Both the position numbers and the translations under genes were made by a program. The notes beneath the pieces are model-generated. The model was not told where the DNA came from. It saw nothing but the letters and a program-made list of their open reading frames with translations, and ran no database searches. A stretch of DNA of 6,574 nucleotides from CAZXMB01 sp964641715 (GTDB lineage Bacteria > Desulfobacterota > BSN033 > UBA1163), in assembly GCA_964641715.1 (NCBI GenBank), contig CAZXMB010000168.1, positions 1-6,574 of the forward strand, written 5' to 3'. Below, piece after piece: positions 1 through 5,244 of the stretch (position 1 is its first letter; each line of letters begins with the position of its first letter).

Positions 1-8
1 GTTTTACA

Positions 9-61
9 TGTAGCGCAAGGCTTTAGCCTTGCTTAAAGCAACCCTGAAGGGTTGCACTACA
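9..61. repeat. Inverted pair of REP-like hairpins (BIME-type element)
   Basis: Two near-perfect hairpins stand in tandem. The first is GCAAGGCT-TT-AGCCTTGC at 15-32 and the second is GCAACCCT-GA-AGGGTTGC at 38-55, joined by TTAAA. The first is preceded by GTAG (10-13). On the opposite strand the second is also preceded by GTAG (complement of 57-60). The outer bases TGTAG/CTACA (9-13 with 57-61) can pair, so the whole unit can fold as a three-way junction. A GTAG tetranucleotide at the foot of a palindrome is the known hallmark of REP sequences mobilised by REP-associated tyrosine transposases (RAYTs). Two REPs in inverted orientation form a BIME. There is no T-tract after either hairpin, so a classical terminator is less likely. 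Copy number in the genome cannot be seen from one window. Confidence 0.7.
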
Positions 62-72
62 AAAGATATAAT
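44..72 (+). promoter_or_regulatory. Candidate sigma70 promoter of ccsB, overlapping the REP pair
   Basis: A perfect TATAAT lies at 67-72. Seventeen bases upstream is CTGAAG (44-49), which matches TTGACA at only three positions and lies inside the second REP hairpin. Transcription would begin near 79, leaving a leader of about 38 nt before the ATG at 117. The -10 box is convincing but the -35 is weak. ccsB could also be transcribed from a gene upstream of the window. Confidence 0.35.
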
Positions 73-106
73 GCGGTCGTATTAATTTATTGAACCCTCC
101 GAGAAT

Positions 107-112
107 AGAGGT
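107..112 (+). promoter_or_regulatory. Ribosome-binding site that decides the ccsB start
   Basis: AGAGGT lies four bases before the ATG at 117. No comparable purine-rich stretch precedes the in-frame TTG at 90, where the upstream sequence is AT-rich (attaatttat). This favours the ATG, which removes nine residues from the longest reading frame. Confidence 0.6.
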
Positions 113-116
113 CAAA

Positions 117-965
117 ATGATCCTTCCTCTTAAAAGCCATACCTTATTCAATATCTCTATGGCGATCTACCTGATTGCCTTTTTGGGTTACCTTCTTTTT
201 GCGGTTTACCGAAATAAGAAAATGGGGATATTGACCACCCTCTTGCTTTCGGCAGGATTGGTCCTTCATTCCGTAGGACTGGTATTCCGCTGGCTCGAGA
301 CTCACCAGGCCGGATTTGGCTACGTCCCACTTTCCAATATGTATGAATCCATGGTCTTCTTCTCTTGGACGATCGTCTTCATTTATTTGATCCTCGAATA
401 TAAATATCAGCAGAAAATCATTGGGGTCTTTGTTACCCCTTTTGCCTTCTTGGCCATTGCCTTCACCTCGATCATCCCGGGTATTAATCCCCAGATCACC
501 CCTCTCGTTCCAGCCCTTCAGAGCAACTGGCTGACCATTCATGTGACCACCTGCTTCTTTGGATATGCGGCCTTTGCCGTTTCTTTTGGAATCAGCCTCC
601 TCTATCTTATCCAGAACAGGAAAACCGTTTCTCAAGGTGGAGCTTCGAGATGGTTACCCTCCACTTTTATCCTTGATGAAATCAACTATAAATCGATTGT
701 GATCGGATTCCCGATGCTCACCCTGGGGATCGTTACGGGTGCGGCATGGGCCAATTATGCCTGGGGAAGTTATTGGAGCTGGGACCCGAAGGAGACCTGG
801 TCTTTGATCACCTGGTTTGTTTACGCCGCCTTTTTACACGCACGTTTTACAAAGGATTGGAGGGGAAGGAGAGCAGCCATTCTATCGGTCACCGGATTTA
901 TCTTCGTCCTGTTTACCTATTTTGGAGTCAACTACCTCATCTCTGGGCTTCACAGTTATCTTTGA
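117..965 (+). CDS. ccsB: System II cytochrome c biogenesis protein, WWD-domain haem handler (CcsB/CcsA/ResC)
   Basis: This is a polytopic membrane protein of 282 residues from the chosen ATG. In System II cytochrome c maturation this family works with ResB/Ccs1 to move haem across the membrane and attach it to apocytochromes on the outer face. The tryptophan-rich WWD motif is intact at about residues 211-228 (W211, W216, W220, W222, D223, W228; core WGSYWSWDPKETWS). H142 before it and H241 and H279 after it are spaced as the known periplasmic and transmembrane haem-ligand histidines of CcsBA. About eight hydrophobic segments are visible, and the C-terminal FGVNYLISGLHSYL is typical of the family. 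The length is normal for the unfused form. Databases name this family CcsB, while the experimental literature calls it CcsA. The resB partner is not in the window and may lie upstream. The gene ends 11 nt from the convergent ACT gene, with no terminator hairpin between them. Confidence 0.93.
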   Translation: MILPLKSHTLFNISMAIYLIAFLGYLLFAVYRNKKMGILTTLLLSAGLVLHSVGLVFRWLETHQAGFGYVPLSNMYESMVFFSWTIVFIYLILEYKYQQKIIGVFVTPFAFLAIAFTSIIPGINPQITPLVPALQSNWLTIHVTTCFFGYAAFAVSFGISLLYLIQNRKTVSQGGASRWLPSTFILDEINYKSIVIGFPMLTLGIVTGAAWANYAWGSYWSWDPKETWSLITWFVYAAFLHARFTKDWRGRRAAILSVTGFIFVLFTYFGVNYLISGLHSYL

Positions 966-976
966 TAGATACGGTT

Positions 977-1402
977 TCATAACTTATAGAGTTCTTCATC
1001 ATACATGTGAACCCAGTTCTTTTTTAATACCTGGATCGCTTCTTCCATCTTATCCACCCCCATAATGAGAACGGTCTTCTCCCCTGTTCCCAGGCAGGTA
1101 TAGAGATAGTTGACATTGATGGAGACTTCCTTGAGAGGTCTTAAAATTGCATTCAGGCCTCCCGGATGATTGGGGGCCTCCACAGCCAGCACTGCTGTGG
1201 TCTTGATGGAATACCCATGGCTTCTTAAGACATTTTCTGCCTTCTCGGGATCATTGGCCACGAATCGTACCGCACTGATGTCAGCAGTATCCGCTACACT
1301 CAGGGCAATGATATTGATTCCGTTTTCACCCAGATAATCGCTTACTTCAGAAAGTTTTCCAGGAACGTTTTCCAGACTGACAGAGATCTGTTTCACCGGC
1401 AT
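977..1402 (-). CDS. Tandem ACT-domain protein, putative amino-acid-sensing regulator
   Basis: A cytoplasmic protein of 141 residues made almost entirely of two ACT domains, at about residues 4-68 and 71-136. The first has the ligand-loop signature ENVPGKL (11-17, P14-G15). The second has NHPGGL (78-83, P80-G81). ACT domains bind small ligands, usually amino acids, and control associated enzymes. No catalytic or DNA-binding domain is attached, so any effect would be through protein contact. It resembles the free-standing ACT proteins (COG4747-like) often found beside ferredoxin-dependent 2-oxoacid oxidoreductases and phenylacetate-CoA ligase-like genes; the latter is not visible here. It starts at an ATG preceded by GGGGAGGAG with good spacing, 15 nt after the gamma-subunit stop, and is the last gene of the operon. 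Its ligand is unknown. Family confidence is high; function is inferred from context. Confidence 0.88.
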   Translation of the reverse strand: MPVKQISVSLENVPGKLSEVSDYLGENGINIIALSVADTADISAVRFVANDPEKAENVLRSHGYSIKTTAVLAVEAPNHPGGLNAILRPLKEVSINVNYLYTCLGTGEKTVLIMGVDKMEEAIQVLKKNWVHMYDEELYKL

Positions 1403-1417
1403 CGAATTCTCCTCCCC

Positions 1418-1951
1418 TTATTCGAGATAGTCGTAGCCTAAAGATAATGCGGATTTATTCAATTTATAGACCCCCGGGCGACTCCCAAAGGTATCCTTGA
1501 TCACGCGGACGATGGTCTCCTGAGAAACGAGTCCGGTCTTCTTGATGAAGGCTCCTAACATAATCATGTTCGTTACTTTATTTTCTGATAGCTGTTTGGC
1601 CAGGTCATTCACCGGAACTTCCACAATCTCGAGATCGCCACGGATGGGCCTTGCTTCGATCATACTTGAATTGAGAAAGATCGTGCCTCCTGATTGGACC
1701 TGGTTTTGAAACCGGAGCAGAGAGGGATTGTTCATCAGAACAGCATATTCCGGTTCGGAGGCTACGGGTGAGGCGATCTCCTCGTTGGAGATGACGACCG
1801 TGCAATTCGCCGTTCCCCCTCTTACTTCAGCGCCATAGGAAGGCAGACAGGTCACATTCTTACCCTCATACATCCCCCCCATGGCAAGGAGGTATCCCAT
1901 CATGATGACCCCCTGCCCTCCAAATCCAGAAAAGACCGTTTTAATGAGCAT
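1418..1951 (-). CDS. 2-oxoacid:ferredoxin oxidoreductase, gamma subunit (VorC/KorC type)
   Basis: This 177-residue protein is the gamma subunit of a four-subunit 2-oxoacid:ferredoxin oxidoreductase, the part that binds CoA and completes the acyl-CoA-forming reaction. The N-terminal glycine motif GFGGQG (9-14) and the conserved stretch SYGAEVRGGTANC (38-50) are diagnostic of the POR/KOR gamma family. The usual SYGPEMRGG is slightly altered (A41 for P, V43 for M). The length is normal for a separate gamma subunit. The ATG lies inside the 3' end of the beta gene, giving an 11-nt overlap that suggests translational coupling. AGAAGG sits immediately before the start codon, closer than usual, with GAGAG further upstream. 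Confidence 0.92.
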   Translation of the reverse strand: MLIKTVFSGFGGQGVIMMGYLLAMGGMYEGKNVTCLPSYGAEVRGGTANCTVVISNEEIASPVASEPEYAVLMNNPSLLRFQNQVQSGGTIFLNSSMIEARPIRGDLEIVEVPVNDLAKQLSENKVTNMIMLGAFIKKTGLVSQETIVRVIKDTFGSRPGVYKLNKSALSLGYDYLE

Positions 1952-2699
1952 CCTTCTTCTCTCCGGTAATATCCTTTAAAACGCCCAGTGGAAAATGCTT
2001 GACCATCACTTCATTGATCCACTGGCATGCCTCCACGGGACTCATCTTCCAGTTGGTCGGACAGGGAGATAAGACTTCGACGAGGGAAAAACCGTATCCT
2101 TTTAACTGGGTTTGAAATGCCTTTTTGATCGCCTTTTTTGTCCTTAAAATGTTCGCAGGAGAATTGACCGCTGTCCTCTCAATGTAGGCACTGCCTTTTG
2201 CAACGGCCAACATCTCACTCAGATTGATTGGGAAGCCATCTCGTTTCTCTTTTCTTCCGCCAGGGGAGGTTGTGGTATTCTGACCCAGGATGGTGGTCGG
2301 AGCCATCTGACCGCCGGTCATTCCGTAAACTCCATTGTTGACGAAGAGAGTGGTGATATTTTCTCCACGTGAAGCCGCATGGATCGTCTCGGCCGTCCCG
2401 ATGGCCGCAATATCTCCATCTCCCTGATAGGTAAAGACGACCCTGTCCGGAAGGGCTCTTTTGAGGCCAGTGGCTAAAGCGGCTGCCCTTCCATGGGAGG
2501 CCTCTCCCATGTCCACATCAAAATAGAAATAGGCCAGGACAGCACATCCGGCCGGAGGAATACCGATCGTGATTTCCTGGAGGTTCATCTCATCGATTAC
2601 CTCACCGATGAGCCGGTGGAGTATACTATGACCACATCCCGGGCAATAATGGAAAGGTGTCTTTTTAATCGATTTCGGCCTTGAAAATATCTTTTTCAA
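1941..2699 (-). CDS. 2-oxoacid:ferredoxin oxidoreductase, beta subunit (thiamine-pyrophosphate binding, VorA/KorB type)
   Basis: This 252-residue protein is the TPP-binding subunit, where the 2-oxo acid is decarboxylated and electrons pass to an iron-sulfur cluster. The TPP motif begins at GDGD (93-96) and closes with NNGVYGMTGGQ (121-131). Four cysteines fit ligands of the proximal [4Fe-4S] cluster: C19 and C22 in YCPGCGH, C52 in PPAGC and C213 in SPCPTNW. The CPTNW sequence, rather than CPTG, fits the VOR-like branch as I know it. The start is a TTG (complement of 2697-2699) giving MKKIFSRPKS, which lines up with the usual N-terminus of these proteins (K-V/I-F-x-RP-x-S ... PFHYCPGCGH). No ATG lies between it and the CPGC motif. 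It begins 4 nt after the alpha stop, with AAGGA directly before it and GGGA further upstream. Confidence 0.93.
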   Translation of the reverse strand: MKKIFSRPKSIKKTPFHYCPGCGHSILHRLIGEVIDEMNLQEITIGIPPAGCAVLAYFYFDVDMGEASHGRAAALATGLKRALPDRVVFTYQGDGDIAAIGTAETIHAASRGENITTLFVNNGVYGMTGGQMAPTTILGQNTTTSPGGRKEKRDGFPINLSEMLAVAKGSAYIERTAVNSPANILRTKKAIKKAFQTQLKGYGFSLVEVLSPCPTNWKMSPVEACQWINEVMVKHFPLGVLKDITGEKKDAH

Positions 2700-2703
2700 T
2701 CCT

Positions 2704-3774
2704 TCATCCCAGCCTTTTCTGATAATAGTAACTCGAGATCACCCTTGATATCTCCAATGGGGTGAGAATAACCCCTCCAGGCCGACCATAAAAATGGACC
2801 TCCGCACCCCCATCGACCGCCAGCTTCACATCCTCGACCATCTGGCCCATATTCATCTCAAACACAAAGAGATGTTTCACTCGTTTTGAAAAATCTTTGA
2901 TGGCTTTAAACGGAAATGGCCATAGAGAAATGGGCCGAACAAGTCCAACCCTGAGCCCCTCTTCCCTTACCCTCTTAATTGCACCCTTTGCAATCCTTGC
3001 GGCAATGCCAAAGGCAACGATTAGCATCCTGGCATCTTCTGTAAAATAGGTCTCCCATTTTGTCTCCTCTTTGATGATTCTCTCGTATTTCCTCATCAGC
3101 TTCCAATTATGTTCCTCTTCTTCAAGGGGATCCAAGATGAGAGATCGAATAAATCGGCTTGGCCTTCCTTTGGCACCGGTCAGGGTCCAATCCTTATGGG
3201 GAAGCTTTTTGATAGAGATCTCCGGGGGTAATTCCGCAGGCTCCATCATCTGTCCGAGCATCCCGTCCCCGAGGATGACCACGGGAATCCGATATTTATC
3301 CGCAAGATCAAAGGCCTTATAGGTGAGGTCTGCGATTTCCTGACAGGAATTGGGCGCCAGGACAATATTCCGATAATCCCCATGACCCCCTCCTCGGGTG
3401 GCCTGGAAGTAATCTGACTGAGCGGGTGCAATATTTCCCAGCCCGGGACCTCCTCGGGTCATATTGACAATGACCGCAGGAAGCTCCAATGCGGATAAGA
3501 AGGAAATCCCCTCCTGTTTGAGGCTGATCCCCGGCCCTGAGGAGGAGGTCATCACCCTTCCTCCTGCCATGCTTGCACCGATGACCATATGGATGGAGGC
3601 AATCTCGCTCTCTGCCTGAATGAAGACCCCTCCTTCGATCTTCGATAGCCTCTCCGACATATATTCGGGGATCTCATTCTGGGGGGTGATGGGGTATCCA
3701 AAATAGAACCGGCACCCTGCCCTGACAGCAGCTTCCGCAAGAACATGATTCCCGCGCATCAAAACCTTATGCAC
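2704..3774 (-). CDS. vorB: 2-oxoacid:ferredoxin oxidoreductase, alpha subunit (VorB-like, 2-ketoisovalerate type)
   Basis: This 356-residue protein (from the GTG at 3774) is the alpha subunit, with the pyrimidine-binding domain and the second domain of the fold. Visible family signatures are YFGYPITPQNEIPEYM (24-39), the TPP-contacting acidic segment QAESEIASI (53-61), TSSSGPGISLK (75-85), GGPGLGNIAP and QATRGGGHGDYR. As a whole it resembles the VorB group (3-methyl-2-oxobutanoate:ferredoxin oxidoreductase) more than the longer KorA. Substrate choice from sequence alone is uncertain; 2-oxoglutarate or other 2-oxo acids remain possible. The frame is open to an upstream ATG at 3813, but the GTG gives VHKVLMRGN, matching the usual MKKVLMKGN start, and has GAGGT five bases before it. 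An ATG at 3757-3759 is a third option. With the GTG, the gene overlaps the ferredoxin by 8 nt (GTGCATAA). The beta gene follows after 4 nt. Confidence 0.92.
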   Translation of the reverse strand: MHKVLMRGNHVLAEAAVRAGCRFYFGYPITPQNEIPEYMSERLSKIEGGVFIQAESEIASIHMVIGASMAGGRVMTSSSGPGISLKQEGISFLSALELPAVIVNMTRGGPGLGNIAPAQSDYFQATRGGGHGDYRNIVLAPNSCQEIADLTYKAFDLADKYRIPVVILGDGMLGQMMEPAELPPEISIKKLPHKDWTLTGAKGRPSRFIRSLILDPLEEEEHNWKLMRKYERIIKEETKWETYFTEDARMLIVAFGIAARIAKGAIKRVREEGLRVGLVRPISLWPFPFKAIKDFSKRVKHLFVFEMNMGQMVEDVKLAVDGGAEVHFYGRPGGVILTPLEISRVISSYYYQKRLG

Positions 3775-3997
3775 GATAGACCTCGATCGCAATTTCCGGG
3801 CAGAAGATTGCACAGAGGCCGCACCCCGTGCATTTTCTGTTCTCTTTTCTCAGGTTTTTCTCAACGTAGAATGCTGGATAATAACCCTTCTGGTTCATCC
3901 GATCGGATGTAACAATCAATTTTTTGGAGCAGACAGAAATGCATAATTTGCAATCTTTACATAATTCCGAATCGATTTCGATCATCCCCTGTACCAA
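3767..3997 (-). CDS. Two-[4Fe-4S] ferredoxin, delta subunit of the 2-oxoacid oxidoreductase
   Basis: A small protein of 76 residues that passes electrons between the oxidoreductase and soluble ferredoxin. It contains two cysteine motifs: CKDCKLCISVC (C13, C16, C19, C23) and CTGCGLCAIFCP (C56, C59, C62, C66). The first lacks the proline that usually follows the fourth cysteine. The long linker between motifs, with N35...GYYPAF, and the ending AIEVYR are typical of KorD/VorD-type subunits rather than free ferredoxins. It is the first gene of the operon. The proposed start is a TTG at 3995-3997, supported by a strong GGGAGGGG. An ATG four codons downstream (3983-3985) is possible, but the ribosome site would then be too far away. 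It overlaps the alpha gene. Confidence 0.93.
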   Translation of the reverse strand: MVQGMIEIDSELCKDCKLCISVCSKKLIVTSDRMNQKGYYPAFYVEKNLRKENRKCTGCGLCAIFCPEIAIEVYRA

Positions 3998-4001
3998 AGT
4001 T

Positions 4002-4009
4002 CCCCTCCC
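4002..4009 (-). promoter_or_regulatory. Strong ribosome-binding site supporting the TTG start of the ferredoxin gene
   Basis: On the minus strand GGGAGGGG is followed by AACT and then TTG. The GGAGG core sits six bases before the TTG, an ideal distance, and about 18 bases before the alternative ATG. The site therefore favours the TTG as the first codon of the operon. Confidence 0.6.
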
Positions 4010-4202
4010 TAATGCTTCACGAAAGTAACATCACTTCAAGCGATGGAAAAAGACCAAATTTTTGGATTAAGGTTTCGGTTACGAAGCCCGTTTAGCCTAA
4101 GGTCAGAGGGTTATGTCAGATTTTTAGAACAAACAACTTAACCGAATAACGATACGGGCATCCTTACCCTTACCTTTTAACCTAAGACTTTTATGGAATA
4201 TC

Positions 4203-4229
4203 TTGACCTGATAATTTAAATATTATAAA
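4203..4229 (+). promoter_or_regulatory. Candidate sigma70 promoter for the ATPase-aminotransferase unit
   Basis: TTGACC (4203-4208) matches the -35 consensus at five of six positions. TATAAA (4224-4229) matches the -10 at five of six but with a short 15-nt spacer. TAAATT (4226-4231) gives 17 nt but a poorer match. Transcription would start about 30 nt before the ATG at 4267. Confidence 0.45.
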
Positions 4230-4231
4230 TT
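4213..4231. repeat. AT-rich palindrome over the putative -10 region
   Basis: AATTTA (4213-4218) and TAAATT (4226-4231) are exact inverted repeats around a 7-nt centre. They overlap the spacer and -10 of the candidate promoter. This could be an operator half-site pair, but in such AT-rich sequence it could also arise by chance. Confidence 0.3.
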
Positions 4232-4266
4232 CTAATTACCTTAAAATCAATTACCGGGCGGACCAA

Positions 4267-5223
4267 ATGGATTCTTCTCTCGGACGGCTTGATCAGGAAC
4301 CTAAGCGTCTTATCATGATTGGAGGAAAGGGAGGGGTTGGAAAGTCAACCTGTGCGTCGGCAATTGCACTCCATTTTTCAAATCAGGGGAAAAAGACTCT
4401 CATCATATCGAGTGATCCAACTCCTTCCCTCTCTGACATTTTTGAAACGAAGATCGGGGATCTGGAAACACCGATTGACGATGTGAAGAATCTTTATGGG
4501 ATTGAAGTGAGTTCGGAGGTGGTCCTCAAAAAATGGAAAGAACGGTTCGGGCCTGAAATCTATGAAGTCGTCTCTTCTTTCGCCTCTGTGGATTACGACT
4601 TTGTTGAATATATTGGAGGAGCCCCTGGCATTGAAGAGGAGTATATGCTCAATTATATTCTTGAACTGGTGGAAAGCGGGCAGTATGATCTGGTCGTTTG
4701 GGATACTGCACCGGCAGGCCATACATTGAGGCTTTTACATCTTCCCCAGATCTTCTTGAAACATCTTGAAGCCGCAACTAAATTTTATATGAATTTATAT
4801 AGTTACTTTGAAAAGTTAAAGGAAAGTGTTAATTTAAAAAGTGGCAAAAGGACCCTCCTTGAGATTATCAGCGGATGGGAGAATCTGGCAGAGAGGGTTG
4901 TTAGCTTCATTCGTGATAATCAAAAAACTGATTTCATCATCGTCACCATCCCTGAGGCCCTCGGAGTGAAACAGACCGAAAGGATTATTAAGGATTTCGA
5001 TGAATACCAGCTCAGGGTCAACCATCTCATTGTCAATTATGTGATTAAAGAGGCTGACTGCGAATTCCATAAGATCCGAAAAGAAATGCAGGAGCATTAT
5101 ATCAAGATCCTTCGAGAACAATACTGCGATCGAATCAGGCTGATTGAGCTTCCCCTGCTGCCTCACGAGATTAAAGGGATTAAAAGGATCAATAAAATTT
5201 CAGAGGTGCTTTTTAAACCATGA
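4267..5223 (+). CDS. ArsA/Get3-family (TRC40-like) ATPase, stand-alone
   Basis: A 318-residue soluble ATPase of the deviant-Walker (SIMIBI) class. The P-loop GGKGGVGKST (19-28) contains the signature lysine K21 and the Walker lysine K26. Switch I is DPTPSLSD (50-57), in place of the more common DPAHNLSD. Switch II is DTAPAGHT (146-153), followed by LRLLHLP, a strong family marker. The nucleotide-base region VNYV and the C-terminal LPLLPHEIKG (295-304) also fit. Where family members carry a CxxC zinc motif, this one has C265-E-F-H268, so the second cysteine is replaced. It has one ATPase half, like Get3 and many bacterial single-domain ArsA proteins. No arsB, arsD, arsR or arsC gene is nearby, so arsenite efflux is not supported; its client is unknown. 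The ATG follows a modest GGGCGGA. It is the first gene of a likely operon with the aminotransferase. Confidence 0.88.
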   Translation: MDSSLGRLDQEPKRLIMIGGKGGVGKSTCASAIALHFSNQGKKTLIISSDPTPSLSDIFETKIGDLETPIDDVKNLYGIEVSSEVVLKKWKERFGPEIYEVVSSFASVDYDFVEYIGGAPGIEEEYMLNYILELVESGQYDLVVWDTAPAGHTLRLLHLPQIFLKHLEAATKFYMNLYSYFEKLKESVNLKSGKRTLLEIISGWENLAERVVSFIRDNQKTDFIIVTIPEALGVKQTERIIKDFDEYQLRVNHLIVNYVIKEADCEFHKIRKEMQEHYIKILREQYCDRIRLIELPLLPHEIKGIKRINKISEVLFKP

Positions 5224-5230
5224 CCTTTTG

Positions 5231-5238
5231 AAGGAGGT
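5231..5238 (+). promoter_or_regulatory. Near-consensus ribosome-binding site of the aminotransferase gene
   Basis: AAGGAGGT is a full-length Shine-Dalgarno sequence six bases before the ATG at 5245, inside the 21-nt gap after the ATPase stop. It fixes the start codon and predicts stronger translation than for the ATPase gene. Confidence 0.8.
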
Positions 5239-5244
5239 GTTCCT

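Larger units (their letters stand above)
3998..4266. other. Divergent intergenic control region
   Basis: A gap of 269 nt separates the leftward oxidoreductase operon from the rightward ATPase-aminotransferase pair, so both promoters should lie here. No protein-coding frame or RNA gene is apparent. Short elements visible include an inverted pair TTCGGTTA (4074-4081) and TAACCGAA (4139-4146), a small palindrome CCAAA-TT-TTTGG (4054-4065), a tandem CTTACC CTTACC (4163-4174), and the direct repeat AATTACC (4234-4240 and 4249-4255, 15 bp apart). I could not find a convincing leftward promoter. The best -35-like element on the minus strand (TTGAAG, complement of 4034-4039) lacks a good -10. Confidence 0.55.

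Noticed and set aside
9..61. Rho-independent terminator of an upstream gene
   Set aside because: The hairpins are strong but neither is followed by a run of T, and the GTAG feet and inverted pairing fit a REP pair better. Incidental termination is still possible.
144..635. Long open frame antisense to ccsB
   Set aside because: Low-complexity, charged translation with no recognisable family. It lies fully opposite a gene with intact conserved motifs, so it is a reading-frame shadow.
3998..4266. Riboswitch, T-box or tRNA in the intergenic region
   Set aside because: No conserved T-box, SAM or other riboswitch core, no strong terminator hairpin with a T-tract and no cloverleaf could be recognised by eye.
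4267..5223. Arsenic resistance operon
   Set aside because: Only an ArsA-like ATPase is present. No arsB, arsD, arsR or arsC is seen in the window, and the co-directional neighbour is an aminotransferase.
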